Below are positions 52,027 through 61,888 of a DNA stretch of 64,000 nt, one piece after another (position 1 is the first letter of the stretch; each line of letters starts with the position of its first letter). Made by a program: the position numbers and the translations under genes. The notes under the pieces are model-generated. The model saw only the letters and a list, made by a program, of their open reading frames with translations. It had not been told where the DNA came from and made no database searches. The stretch covers positions 41,186-105,185 of the forward strand of contig CANDBT010000012.1 of NCBI GenBank assembly GCA_947383005.1, read 5' to 3'. Origin of the DNA: an uncultured bacterium (GTDB lineage Bacteria > Bacillota > Clostridia > Lachnospirales > Lachnospiraceae).

Positions 52027-53418
52027 ATGGATGGATTAAAAAAAGTTCCGGTAAGAGAGCAGGAACCGAAGGTCAGAGCGGCTAATTTTGAAGAAGTGTG
52101 TTATGGTTATAACCAGGAAGAAGCCCAGGCGGAAGCTTCCCGATGCCTGAAATGCAAGAACGCCAAGTGCATGGGCGGATGTCCGGTTTCTATTGATATT
52201 CCCCGGTTTATCAAAGAGGTGGAAACCGGAGATTTTGAGAAGGCCGCTAATATTATCGCGGAAGCATCGGCATTGCCTGCCGTATGCGGCCGGGTATGTC
52301 CCCAGGAATCCCAGTGCGAAGGCAGATGTATCCGGGGAATTAAGGGCGAACCGATTTCTATCGGCAAATTGGAGCGGTTTGTGGCCGACTGGTCCAGGGA
52401 ACATGGTTTTGTCCCCAAAGCGGCAGAGGTAAAAAACGGAAAGAAAGTAGCGGTAATCGGTTCCGGTCCTGCAGGACTTACCTGTGCGGGAGATTTGGCC
52501 AAGCTCGGTTATGAAGTGACGGTTTTTGAGGCGCTTCATGAGCCGGGAGGCGTATTGACTTACGGTATTCCCGAATTCCGTCTGCCGAAGGAAACCGTGG
52601 TGCGGACGGAGATCGAGAATGTGAAAAAGCTGGGGGTCACGATAGAAACCGATGTGATTATCGGGAAATCCGTGACCATCGATGAATTGATGGATGAGGA
52701 AGGCTACGAGGCCGTATTTATCGGTTCCGGCGCCGGATTGCCCAAATTTATGGGGATACCGGGAGAAAACGCCAACGGTGTGTTTTCTGCCAATGAATAT
52801 TTGACCAGAAGCAATTTGATGAAAGCTTTCAGGGATGATTATGATACCCCTATTGTAGCTGGAAAAAAAGTGGCCGTGGTAGGCGGTGGGAATGTAGCCA
52901 TGGATGCGGCGAGGACAGCTTTACGGCTGGGCGCCGAGGTGCATATCGTATATCGGCGCAGCGAGGCGGAGCTGCCTGCGCGGGTGGAAGAAGTCCATCA
53001 TGCAAAAGAAGAAGGCGTGATATTCAATTTGCTGACTAACCCGGTGGAGATACTGACAGACGAGCAAGGCTGGGTAAAAGGGATGATTGTCCGGAAAATG
53101 GAACTGGGCGAGCCGGACGAATCCGGCAGAAGAAGACCGGTGGAAATAGCTGGGTCGGATTACACCATTGAAGCAGATACGGTGATTATGTCTCTGGGAA
53201 CTTCACCCAATCCGCTGATATCTTCTACCACGGAAGGATTGGAGATAAACCGCCGGAAATGTATTGTGGCAGAAGAAAAAACCGGACAGACTTCCCGTGA
53301 AGGGGTGTTCGCCGGCGGTGATGCAGTAACCGGGGCGGCTACGGTAATTCTTGCCATGGAAGCCGGGAAGAACGGGGCAAAAGGCATCCATGAATATTTG
53401 AGCAGGAAAAAACAGTAA
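52027..53418 (+). CDS. nfnB: NfnB / GltA-type NADPH-dependent oxidoreductase large subunit
   Basis: The 463-residue product has N-terminal 4Fe-4S cysteines (CLKCKNAKCMGGCP and CGRVCPQESQCEGRC), an FAD site GSGPAGLTCAGDLAKLGYEV, an NADPH site VVGGGNVAMDAARTALRLG and the C-terminal FAD contact GVFAGGDAVTGAATVI. Such proteins are often annotated as glutamate synthase small subunit, but pairing with NfnA indicates the electron-bifurcating NfnAB. ATG 52027 follows GAGGATGAGAG; the ATG/GTG at 51976 is less likely. Confidence 0.9.
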   Translation: MDGLKKVPVREQEPKVRAANFEEVCYGYNQEEAQAEASRCLKCKNAKCMGGCPVSIDIPRFIKEVETGDFEKAANIIAEASALPAVCGRVCPQESQCEGRCIRGIKGEPISIGKLERFVADWSREHGFVPKAAEVKNGKKVAVIGSGPAGLTCAGDLAKLGYEVTVFEALHEPGGVLTYGIPEFRLPKETVVRTEIENVKKLGVTIETDVIIGKSVTIDELMDEEGYEAVFIGSGAGLPKFMGIPGENANGVFSANEYLTRSNLMKAFRDDYDTPIVAGKKVAVVGGGNVAMDAARTALRLGAEVHIVYRRSEAELPARVEEVHHAKEEGVIFNLLTNPVEILTDEQGWVKGMIVRKMELGEPDESGRRRPVEIAGSDYTIEADTVIMSLGTSPNPLISSTTEGLEINRRKCIVAEEKTGQTSREGVFAGGDAVTGAATVILAMEAGKNGAKGIHEYLSRKKQ

Positions 53419-53472
53419 GTTTCACGCCGCATTTTCGGCATCATCGTGAGTGAAAGAGATTTACTGCATGAA

Positions 53473-53514
53473 GGTTTCTGCTGCCGGCGGAGGAACCGGC
53501 GGCAGAAACCTTTT
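53473..53514 (+). terminator. Terminator of the nfn operon
   Basis: GGTTTCTGCTGCCGG pairs with CCGGCGGCAGAAACC (one G-T pair) over an 8-base loop, followed by TTTTC. Confidence 0.85.
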
Positions 53515-53516
53515 CA

Positions 53517-53765
53517 TATCATAGGAAATTGCGTCCTATGATACAAAACGCTCCGCAAAGATGCGCACTTCGCGCAAAGGAAAATGGTTGCTGCCGCAAC
53601 CGCGCTCCGGCGCGAGTGTGCGTCAAGACGCACACTTTTTTGCTTCATAGGAAAGTGCGTCCTATAAAGCAAAAGCCCTCCGGGCAGGATCGCACTGCGG
53701 CGGAGAGGAATCATGTCGCTAAAGCGACCCGCCGCAGGCGGAGAATCCTGCAAGGCAGGATTCTT
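53517..53765 (+). repeat. Family G repeat block
   Basis: Two CATAGGAAA.TGCGTCCTAT units at 53517 and 53646, small hairpins (GTGTGCGTC/GACGCACAC, GCGCTCCGGCGCG) and GGCAGGATTCTTTG. A related unit is at 39311. No gene is visible. Confidence 0.6.
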
Positions 53766-53949
53766 TGTTCTATGCGCAGCCCATGCAAAGGAAGTATGCC
53801 GCAGAAGCGGCGCATGGGGCGCGCGGCAAGCAGGGGAAGATGGCCCTTCCCTACTCGATTGCACATGGGCACCCCAAGGAAGATGTCAGCTAAAGCTGAC
53901 GGGTGTCCGGCGCGGCGAGTAAAAGGAAAATCTTCCCTGCTTAATTTCA
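53766..53949 (+). repeat. Two family E repeats in tandem
   Basis: Copy one has CATGCAAAGGAAGTATGCC, GCCGCAGAAGCGGC and CTTCCCTACTCGATTGC; copy two has CACCCCAAGGAAGATGTCAG, GTCAGCTAAAGCTGAC and GGCGCGGCGAGTAAAAGG. They abut at about 53866. Confidence 0.7.
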
Positions 53950-53978
53950 CAAGAGAGACTCTGAGAGTACATAAAAAT

Positions 53979-54137
53979 GTACTCTCGGAATCTCTCCAGC
54001 ACCTGCTTTTGTGGTTGATTTTCCGTCATATGCACCTAAATTTAACCAATGTACGTTCCACGTACGCCTCATAAATTTATGCACATCTGACAAAAAATCA
54101 TCTCACAAAATCAGGCACAGAGAGACTCCGAGAGTAC
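53979..54137 (-). repeat. Intergenic repeat family A, copy 2 (reversed)
   Basis: The reverse complement of 1838-1996, also 159 bp. A partial third end (GAGAGACTCTGAGAGTAC, 53953-53970) lies just before it and faces it, forming a palindromic junction. It ends 23 bases before the MATE start. Confidence 0.8.
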
Positions 54138-54160
54138 ATAAAATTGGATAGGGGGATACT

Positions 54161-55552
54161 GTGGGAAAAATAACGACAAAGGAAGAAAAGTTTAAACAAA
54201 TGATTGAGACGCCGGTAAACCGGCTGATTCCGCAACTGGCGGTGCCGACGATTATCAGTATGTTGGTAACATCAATCTATAATATGGCGGACACATTTTT
54301 TGTCAGCCAGATTGGGACAAGCGCGTCCGGGGCGGTGGGGATTATTTTTTCGGCGATGGCGATGATTCAGGCGGTAGGTTTTACATTGGGAATGGGAAGC
54401 GGAAACAATATTTCCCGTTCTTTGGGCAATCAGGATGAGGAGCGGGCGGGAATATTTGCGGCGACGGCATTTTTCACGGCGGCGATTATCGGTTTTTTGT
54501 TCTTTCTGTTTGGGACTCTGTTTTCCGGGCAGATGGTCGATTTGTTGGGCGCTACGCCGACTATTGCTCCTTATGCCCGCGATTACGCCCGCTATATTCT
54601 GATTGCGGCGCCATTTATGATGTGTTCTTTTGTCATGAACAATATCCTGCGGTCGCAGGGAAACGCCATGCTGGCCATGGTGGGGATTACAACGGGCGGT
54701 ATCCTGAATATGATTCTTGATCCGATATTGATTTTCGGCTTCCATATGGGGATTTCCGGGGCGGCAATTGCTACTATGGCCAGTCAGATGATCAGCTTTG
54801 CCATTCTTTTGTATCAATGTAATTTCCATGCGGATTGTATTCCCATACAGCTTTCCCGGTTTAAGCCGGCATTGGCTATATATGGGGAAATCCTTCATGC
54901 AGGACTTCCGTCCTTTTGCCGCCAGGGACTGGCCAGTGCGGCGGCTGTGGTGCTGAATTTCGCGGCAAGGCCCTATCAGGATGCGGCTATCGCGGCAATG
55001 TCTATTGTCACCCGTTTTATGATGTTTATCAATTCCAGCCTTATCGGCTTTGGGCAGGGTTTTCAGCCGGTGTGCGGGTTTAACTTCGGCGCAAAACGTT
55101 ATGACCGGGTGCTGGAGGCATATTGGTTCTGCGTAAAGGTGGCGGTAGCCATGCTGACCAGCTTTGGGGTAGTAGCATTTATTTTCAGTAAACAGATTAT
55201 CACACTGTTCCGCAGGGAGGACTTGGAAGTAATCAGAATCGGAACACTGGCTTTGCGTCTGCAGCTTTTGACCATGCCTTTCCAGGCTTGGGTAATCATG
55301 GTGAATATGCTGACTCAGTCTATCGGGTACGGTTTCCGTGCTTCTCTGGTGGCAATGGGCAGGCAGGGGATATTTTTGATTCCGCTTTTATTGTGCCTTC
55401 CGTCCTTTTTGGGTGTGCTGGGGGTACAAGCGGCGCAGCCGCTGGCAGATATGCTGACATTTTTGCTGGCCACCGGTGTGGTAATCGGGGTGCTCAGGGA
55501 GTTGGGAAGGCTTAGGGATGCAGCGGCTGGCCAGACGGCAAAAAAGGTGTGA
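54161..55552 (+). CDS. MATE-family efflux transporter
   Basis: A 463-residue, about 12-span membrane antiporter of the MATE family that exports cationic drugs or metabolites with Na+ or H+. Recognisable segments are RLIPQLAVPTIISMLVTSIY, DTFFVSQIGTSASGAVG, ILRSQGNAMLAMVGI and GFQPVCGFNFGAKRYDRV. The start is GTG 54161 behind AGGGGG. The substrate cannot be told from sequence. It stands alone between repeat blocks. Confidence 0.9.
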   Translation: MGKITTKEEKFKQMIETPVNRLIPQLAVPTIISMLVTSIYNMADTFFVSQIGTSASGAVGIIFSAMAMIQAVGFTLGMGSGNNISRSLGNQDEERAGIFAATAFFTAAIIGFLFFLFGTLFSGQMVDLLGATPTIAPYARDYARYILIAAPFMMCSFVMNNILRSQGNAMLAMVGITTGGILNMILDPILIFGFHMGISGAAIATMASQMISFAILLYQCNFHADCIPIQLSRFKPALAIYGEILHAGLPSFCRQGLASAAAVVLNFAARPYQDAAIAAMSIVTRFMMFINSSLIGFGQGFQPVCGFNFGAKRYDRVLEAYWFCVKVAVAMLTSFGVVAFIFSKQIITLFRREDLEVIRIGTLALRLQLLTMPFQAWVIMVNMLTQSIGYGFRASLVAMGRQGIFLIPLLLCLPSFLGVLGVQAAQPLADMLTFLLATGVVIGVLRELGRLRDAAAGQTAKKV

Positions 55553-55571
55553 ATACAGTTATGCGATTCCG

Positions 55572-55655
55572 TCCACATCGAATGGACATTCCAGTTTTTG
55601 TCCGGCGTAGACGGGCAAGAAGCATCGTGAGTTTCCCCGCCGTCTGAACTGTTAC
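55572..55655 (+). repeat. Intergenic repeat family C, partial copy
   Basis: CCACATCGAATGGACATTCC, GTCCGGCGTAGACGGGCAAG and an end GCCGTCTGAACTGTTAC. The left third is missing. The rest of 55553-55797 is AT-rich (ATATATATATAATTATATAT) and may hold the promoter of the next gene. Confidence 0.7.
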
Positions 55656-55797
55656 ATAAAATGTGATAAAAAAGATGATAATTCCGTGATTTCTATTGAC
55701 AATATATATATATAATTATATATACAATTCTGGCAGCCAGAAAGTTCCATATCTGTTTATGGCGCCAGAATTAGTCGATAAAGGAGATAGATAACAG

Positions 55798-56751
55798 ATG
55801 AAAAAGGAAAAGCTTGAAAAGATGGCAAAGGCGGAGTGGATGAAAAAGGCGGGTGCAGCAGCGTTGGCGGCAGTAATGGCTGTTGCTGCCGGAAGCCCTG
55901 TATTGGCAAATGTCCAGACATTGCCGGAAGGGACAGTTGTGGGTGAAGACAACAAGCAGTACCTTGTTGGTGAAAATGGTGAAAAATATTTTGGCTGGTT
56001 TATCGATCTGCAGGGAGACTGGTATTATTTTCAGGAATCTGACCGTTCGATGAAGACAGGCTGGCATCACGATGAGAATGACGGGCATTGGTATTATCTG
56101 AACTTGGCAGACGGCAAAATGCTGACGGGCTGGCAGGCTATCGAGGGAAAAGAATACTTTTTTCAGCCGGATAAGGACAGAGGGAATTACTATTTTGATG
56201 ACAGGCAGGCGAAATGGGAGTATTCTGACAATGGCAGTATCCCTTATGGGGCGATGTATACCAATACCGTCACGCCGGACGGATCGGCTGTGGATAGTCA
56301 TGGGGCAAAAGTGGCGCCGGAGGCTTCGTCTTCTGCACCGGAAATCCCGTCTCCTACACCCGAAACTCCATCTTCGGCTCCTGCCGCAGACTATTCCGGG
56401 TATACAGGGGAATATACCCTCGAAAATAATTATCATTTGTTGTCCAGCAGCAGTTTATGGCTGACTGTTACAAAGATTCAGGATGGCAAAGTATGGGCGA
56501 ATGCACAAGCAGGAGCAGGTACTGCTTCCGGAGAGGCATATGGAGAAGTGGCAGGTGCAGAGATGATTGATGGGAGATTTACCATTGTCATGGATAATAT
56601 CATGTGTCCATTGGATGAAGAAACGGTGCAGCCATACAATATAGATTTTACGTTTTCGTCGGATAATACCATAGAGTCGAAGGTAAACGGCTGTATTTAT
56701 ACGGTTTTAAACGGATATCAAGGCAAATTGCTTCAGGTTTCCGGCAATTGA
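55798..56751 (+). CDS. Secreted protein with choline-binding-type repeats
   Basis: The 317-residue product has a signal peptide (cleavage likely after residue 37, SPVLA), three to four cell-wall-binding repeats at about 60-150 (GWFIDLQGDWYYFQE, TGWHHDENDGHWYYLN, LTGWQAIEGKEYFFQP), a Ser/Pro-rich linker (about 175-197) and a C-terminal domain of about 115 residues I do not recognise. In the family the repeats hold the protein to teichoic acid or glycan at the surface. AAAGGAGATAG precedes ATG 55798. Confidence 0.85.
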   Translation: MKKEKLEKMAKAEWMKKAGAAALAAVMAVAAGSPVLANVQTLPEGTVVGEDNKQYLVGENGEKYFGWFIDLQGDWYYFQESDRSMKTGWHHDENDGHWYYLNLADGKMLTGWQAIEGKEYFFQPDKDRGNYYFDDRQAKWEYSDNGSIPYGAMYTNTVTPDGSAVDSHGAKVAPEASSSAPEIPSPTPETPSSAPAADYSGYTGEYTLENNYHLLSSSSLWLTVTKIQDGKVWANAQAGAGTASGEAYGEVAGAEMIDGRFTIVMDNIMCPLDEETVQPYNIDFTFSSDNTIESKVNGCIYTVLNGYQGKLLQVSGN

Positions 56752-56806
56752 CAGGAGAGCGGAGCAGGATTTGCCGAAAGATTATAGGGAAGGTTAAATG
56801 TTTTGC

Positions 56807-56846
56807 AAAAACGCCAGCGGGGAATTCTCCGTTTTGGCGTTTTTTG
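56807..56846 (+). terminator. Terminator after the first choline-binding-type gene
   Basis: AAAACGCCA pairs with TTGGCGTTTT, with a 17-base loop and a T run. Confidence 0.8.
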
Positions 56847-56896
56847 TTACAAATTCTTTAAGATATATTTGCCAAAATCTTGACAATCTGTAATAT

Positions 56897-56989
56897 AACT
56901 TATCGGAATTTGCGAAGCAATTTTCGATAAAAGGCGCGTCTTTTGCGCCGTAAATCCGATTACAGGGTTCGCGAAGCGGTTCCTGCAAT
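56897..56989 (+). repeat. Intergenic repeat family B, copy 4
   Basis: AACTTATCGGAATTTGCGAA, AAAAGGCGCGTC, TTTTGCGCCGTAAATCCGAT and GGGTTCGCGAAGCGGTTCC-type hairpin. Between it and the next gene the sequence is AT-rich with TATACTATAA-like stretches and no gene. Confidence 0.65.
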
Positions 56990-57110
56990 ATATACTATTA
57001 ACATTATTTATTAATAAATATATACTATAAATACGATTTTGGCAGGAATAGGTCAGCTTTTATACCAATTTACAATGCCTGAATTAGTATAAAAAAGGAG
57101 AGAAGGGATT

Positions 57111-59527
57111 ATGGAAGTGAAAAAGCTGAGAAAACAAATCGCACGGCTGCTGGTGACAACGACATTGATATCCTCTACGGGGATCAGCTCGTTGGCCCAG
57201 GTGATAAATGCCGGCGATCTGTTTGGGAAAAAAGGGGAGGATTACCGGCTGGTAACGCTTCACGCGGACGCGCAGAGTGAGTTTGGCAATCCGCTGAAAT
57301 TCGAGACGGTAAGTGCAGCCAGAACGTCCTCTAACGCTTCGGGATCGGATGCTTTGAAGGAAAATCTTACCGGCAGGCTGGTAGAGACAGGCCAGGCGGG
57401 GAAGCAGACAACCATCGCCGTCAGAGGCGAGGAAGATGCGGATTCCGAGAGTGGGATGGTTGGCAGCCTGGAACTTGCAGTATTGGAAGATGCTGTTAAT
57501 GCTGCAGGGATGGCACGGACAGTGGAAGCCGATGGCGATGTCGAGTATATTTGGCTGACAAAAGAAGGAGATTTGGATTCGAAAATTGATTGGGGGGCAA
57601 ATAATTCTTTTGATTTATCTGCGGCCGAAACCCATTTGTATGCAGCGACGGTGGTGACTGTGACAAGTGATGCTTTGGATGCTTTGGGTGGACGTGAGAT
57701 TTCTGCGATAGGGCTTCCCGCGGATGCGATTTTAAAAGTAGAACCGGCCGCGGAAGCGGACAAAAAACGGTGGAGGATCTGAGCGAAGTTTTGGCGAAAG
57801 AAAATTATGAGGGGCTTGTTGAAAATTCCATCCGCCAGTTGGAAATCAACTTTGACGGAAAGCAGCCGGAACAGGGGAAACCGGTCACGATTCAGGTACA
57901 ATTGCCATATAATTTGCTGCAGGCAAAAGAGAGCGGAAAGGAAATTGTAGTAATTCATTTCCATGGTGATGGGGCTGGTGAGCTGATCGAGACAAAGGAT
58001 ATTGGAGATAAGGAAGGCTTTATCCAGTTTGAAGTGGACAAATTCAGCCTTTTTGCGTTGGCGGCGGTCGATGCGAAAAAAGAAGCCGATATGGTGAAGG
58101 TTACGCTGAAAAAGGTGGATAATGGCATTGGGCTGGTTTATGCCGAGTTCGGTCAGAGACATACAGGTTATTGGGAGCGGAGATATTTGCCGTTGGAAGA
58201 GGAAGTGAAGGTTCCTGCAGGAACGGGACTGCATTTGAGGGCATGTGGAGTGAAAGAGGGCTATCAGCTATCCCAAGACAATCCCTATAAAATTTTTGTG
58301 GATGGCGAGGAAGATTTAACAGAGGAATATTTTTATCAGATCCCTGACGGGGCAAAGAGTGTTGTATTTGAGCCTGTTTTTGAGAAGGAAGATTATGATG
58401 TCGGCGATGATAGCGGTTATTACGTTGAAGTGGAAAATGCTCATCAAGAAGATTGGGATGGTGAAAAAGTATTCAGCGGTATATTGAAGTTGTATAAGCG
58501 TGGTTCGGATGTAGCGTTGCCGGCAACGGATTGGCAGATTAATGCCGGCGCTGGAGGGCTTTTGGAGGTAACGGATCCCCAAAGAGGGACGCTTGTCAGC
58601 AAAGTCCCATTAAAAGCAGGAGTGTACAGTTTTGATGCATTCTGCAAATTGGATGGTGAGTGGCTTGAAGGTGATTATGGCGCTGTTGCTCTTTTCCTTG
58701 GAGTAATAGATGTGGAGTTTGGTATTGACCATGGCCAATATTCTGGCGATTATACGCATTCTGGCCTGATCGGCAGAAGTGACTGGACAGATAGCGGTAC
58801 ATCTTTTGATGAAATTTTGGAAGATAGCTATACAATAGAATATATACCAGGCATCATTTCTATGTACGGCGGCTATAAGTTTATGGGTTGGTATGAAAAA
58901 GGAAAAGTGGGTGTTGAAAGCGGTCGCCTGGATGGGAAGGGCTATGCTGTTACAGAGGATATAACTGCCTTTGCCGGTTTTTATCGCGAATCAGACAAGA
59001 AATGGTATAATGGCAGCAGTTCGTCAGAAAACACGACTAATCAAAACAGGCCGTCCGGCGGACGTGGAAGCGGCGGTGGTGGCGGTTCTGCAGCCAAGGC
59101 TAACACAGACACGATGACGGGCAGTTGGCAGAGAGATGACCGCGGATGGAGATTTTTGCAGACCGGAGGGTCTTATGCTGCGGATGCCTGGGGATGGATT
59201 AACGGGAACTGGTACTATTTTGGCGCAGATACCTATGCAATGACGGGCTGGATATATGTAAGCGACCAGTGGTATTATCTGAATCCGGAACCGGGAGATA
59301 ATGAGGGCAAGATGGTTATTGGCTGGATTTTTGACCCAAGCTATCAAAAGTGGTTCTATACCAATATGTCCGGCGCTATGCTGACCGGATGGCAGCAGAT
59401 TGGAAACGCATGGTATTATCTGAATCCGATACCTGACGGTACAAGAGGCGCTATGGCCGCAGAACAATGGATTGACGGATATTATGTAGGCACTGACGGC
59501 GCATGGGTTCAGTCCTTGACGCAATAA
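57111..59527 (+). CDS. Large secreted choline-binding-type protein, split by a frameshift in an A6 run
   Basis: Two frames, 57111-57782 and 57770-59527, encode one protein. The first has a signal peptide (cleavage near residue 34) and ends AEADKKRWRI. If the six A residues at 57762-57767 were seven, it would read on as AEADKKTVEDLSEVLAKENY into the second frame, giving 805 residues. The second part has VKVTLKKVDNGIGLVYAEFG, beta-rich domains, a Gly-rich linker (GGRGSGGGGGS) and C-terminal binding repeats (GWINGNWYYFGADTYAMTGW, YLNPEPGDNEGKMVIGW). GGAGAGAAGG precedes ATG 57111. It is either inactivated, a phase-variable homopolymer, or a sequencing error. Confidence 0.82.
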
Positions 59528-59577
59528 CGGATAAGAACGGAAAGGCTTCTGGAAATTATCGGGAGCCTTTTGTTATG

Positions 59578-59785
59578 CATACGGATGCCCGGTGCGGCGA
59601 GCAGAGGAAAAGCCTCTCTTGCTCGATTGCACATGGGAACCCGGCGCGGCGAGCAAAGGAAAAGCCTCTCTTGCTCGATTGCACATGGGAGCCCGGCGCG
59701 GCGAGCAAAGGAAAAGCCTCTCTTGCTCGATTGCACGTGGGAACCCGGCGCGGCGAGCAAAGGAAAAGCCTCCCTTGCTCGGTTG
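59578..59785 (+). repeat. 52-bp tandem repeat array (family E), four units
   Basis: Units start at about 59578, 59630, 59682 and 59734 with a 52-base period. Each has GGCGCGGCGAGCAAAGG, AAAAGCCTCTCTTGCTCG and ATTGCACATGGG; GAGCAA pairs with TTGCTC. The units are nearly identical, so the array is young or kept alike by recombination. Confidence 0.85.
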
Positions 59786-59812
59786 TGTGTAAGTCCGTAC
59801 AGGGATGGTTTG

Positions 59813-60151
59813 CTATTGATGCAGCATTAAATTCAAAATATCATCGAAAATCCGCTTTATGCGTTTTAAGTCGCCTTCAGACAGTTGGAATAAGGTATCA
59901 TAAATTTCGGATAAAATCTTGCTGTCGGAGGAATCGGGATGATCAATATCCTGCAGTAAATCGGCCATGGATACATTCAGACCTTGGGAAAGGCGGTACA
60001 GAATTTCGATGGTAATATTTTTCTCACCCCGTTCAATTTGTCCGACATAGGAAGGGTGGAGTCCGCATATCTCGGCTAATTTTTCCTGGCTTACCCCTTT
60101 TTGTTTTCGGTAGAAACGAACACGTAGTCCTAAGATAACGGATAAAGGCAT
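59813..60151 (-). CDS. XRE-family transcriptional regulator (112 aa)
   Basis: An N-terminal Cro/C1 helix-turn-helix (ILGLRVRFYRKQKGVSQEKL, HPSYVGQIERGEKNITIEIL) followed by a C-terminal helical part (SKILSEIYDTLFQLSEGDLK). It is of the SinR-like short type, so it may repress surface or developmental genes; targets are unknown. ATG 60151 lies 9 bases after AGAAAGG; ATG 60160 is too close to that site. It faces the choline-binding-type gene convergently. Confidence 0.85.
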   Translation of the reverse strand: MPLSVILGLRVRFYRKQKGVSQEKLAEICGLHPSYVGQIERGEKNITIEILYRLSQGLNVSMADLLQDIDHPDSSDSKILSEIYDTLFQLSEGDLKRIKRIFDDILNLMLHQ

Positions 60152-60221
60152 GGGAGCCATCCTTTCTAAATATATAAAATCATTGATGGAATATAGGATA
60201 AAATGGCCAAGTGTTCTTTTA

Positions 60222-60362
60222 TGCCGTAATTCCGGTTATAGAAAGCCGGTTTTGCTTCCTATAGTAAAACTTATCGGAAATTGTGAAGTAATTTCCGATA
60301 AAAGGCGCATCTTTTTCGCCGTAAATCCGACTATAGGAAGCTCATTTTGCTTCCTATAGTAT
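60222..60362 (+). repeat. Intergenic repeat family B, copy 5 (double)
   Basis: TATAGAAAGCCGGTTTTGCT, CTTATCGGAAATTGTGAAG, AAAAGGCGCATC and then TATAGGAAGCTCATTTTGCT TCCTATA. Two stem-loop units are joined. Confidence 0.65.
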
Positions 60363-60898
60363 AGACTATAAATATTAAAAAGATAAATCAATATACTGTA
60401 GATATTATTATTTGAGATATATATACTAAAAATATAAATACAGCTATTTTATTACGAAATATTTGGAGAGATGTGCCAGTAACACGTGTTGTCTTTAAAA
60501 GGGAAAATGGTGATAATCTTTCATTGTCAGAACGGAAAAATAAAAAAAACAAATGTTAAACAGGATTTTATTGTCAGGCAGTATGAAGAAGCCAGGCGTC
60601 GGAACCTGCAGACAGCAAGAGAAAGAAAATATGGCTAATCACTCCGCTGATTAGCCATGGTGTGAACAGTAACAAAAAGAGAATCAATTATGACAATTGC
60701 AGGAAAATGGGATACATGGTATAATATCGTCAGATATTATACCCGCGCCAGTTCAGTGCTGCGCAAAGCGCGGCAAGATACAAAACCGAGCTGTGCGTAT
60801 CCCCCGGAAGGAGCATGTGCAAGGCACATAGCATAATCTCGGCAGAGATTATACCGGTTGATATGGATTTTGGAAATACAGGATAAAAAGGAGCTGCT
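60363..60898 (+). other. Gap before the dihydrouridine synthase with small hairpins
   Basis: AT-rich to about 60560. GGCTAATCA/TGATTAGCC (about 60634-60657, family F related), GGTATAATATC/GATATTATACC (60718-60743) and ATAATCTC/GAGATTAT (60832-60852) are hairpins. No gene is supported. Confidence 0.5.
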
Positions 60899-61840
60899 AT
60901 GGACTGCTATTTTGCCCCGATGGAAGGGATTACCGGGTATGTATACCGCAATGCCCACCATCGGATTTATCATAATATTACACAATATTTTACTCCTTTT
61001 ATTGCACCAAACCGTTCCCATAAGCTGACGTCCAGGGAGATGAATGATATTTTGCCGGAAAATAATGGGGAGATACCTCTGGTACCGCAGCTTTTAACCA
61101 ATCGGGCTGAGGATTTTATATGGGCGGCAGAGAAAATACAGGAGCTGGGCTATGACGAAGTAAACTTAAATTTGGGCTGTCCCTCTGGAACAGTAGTCGC
61201 TAAATACCGTGGGGCAGGATTTCTTGCTTTGGCTCAGGAATTGGATCGGTTTTTGGAAACGGTGAGTGATGAAATGCAGCGCAGGGAGATGAAATTTTCC
61301 ATAAAAACACGGATTGGCAAGGACAGCAGCGGAGAGTTTGAAAATTTGCTGGCTATTTTTAACCGTTATCCTTTGGAGAAGCTGATTATTCATCCCAGAA
61401 TCCAGGCTGATTTTTACAAAAACCATCCCCAGTTGCAGGTGTTTCAAGAGGCATTGGTGCGCAGTAGGAATCCGGTATGTTATAATGGGGATATTTTTTC
61501 CGTTGATGATTTTCTGAGAATTCGGGAAATATTTCCTGATTTGGACATGGTTATGCTGGGGCGCGGGCTCTTGCAGAATCCGGCGCTGGCTGAGAAAATA
61601 AAAGCGTTTGGATATGAGGCGGCAACGGAAAAACAGCGGCTGAAAAAATTTCATGATAATGTGCTGGAAGGTTATCGTCAGGCTATACCCGGAGACAAAA
61701 ACGTACTCTTCAAGATGAAAGAATTGTGGCATTATTGGGGGGAGAATTTTGCGGACGAAAAACGAAAGAAAAAAATAAAAAAAGCCCGATCGATGGAAGA
61801 ATATATAGCGGTAGCAGAGCAGTTGCTTGTCGGAAATTAA
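60899..61840 (+). CDS. tRNA-dihydrouridine synthase
   Basis: Dus enzymes reduce specific uridines in the tRNA D-loop with FMN and NADPH. The 313-residue product has FAPMEGITGYVYRNAHH, the catalytic cysteine in NLNLGCPSGTVV with KYRGAGF, and the FMN contacts LIIHPR, CYNGDIF and MLGRGLLQNP. AAAAAGGAG precedes ATG 60899. Which uridine it modifies cannot be told. Confidence 0.93.
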   Translation: MDCYFAPMEGITGYVYRNAHHRIYHNITQYFTPFIAPNRSHKLTSREMNDILPENNGEIPLVPQLLTNRAEDFIWAAEKIQELGYDEVNLNLGCPSGTVVAKYRGAGFLALAQELDRFLETVSDEMQRREMKFSIKTRIGKDSSGEFENLLAIFNRYPLEKLIIHPRIQADFYKNHPQLQVFQEALVRSRNPVCYNGDIFSVDDFLRIREIFPDLDMVMLGRGLLQNPALAEKIKAFGYEAATEKQRLKKFHDNVLEGYRQAIPGDKNVLFKMKELWHYWGENFADEKRKKKIKKARSMEEYIAVAEQLLVGN

Positions 61841-61888
61841 TCAACTGCAAACTGGGTAACAGTTCAGCACAAAGAAAGGCGGTTGTAT

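Noticed and set aside
53529-54074. Plus-strand ORF of 181 codons after nfnB
   Set aside because: It runs through families G, E and A repeats; composition and repeats explain it.
59503-60015. Plus-strand ORF of 170 codons over the tandem repeats
   Set aside because: The 52-bp repeat lacks stops in this frame; no ribosome site and it overlaps the XRE gene antisense.
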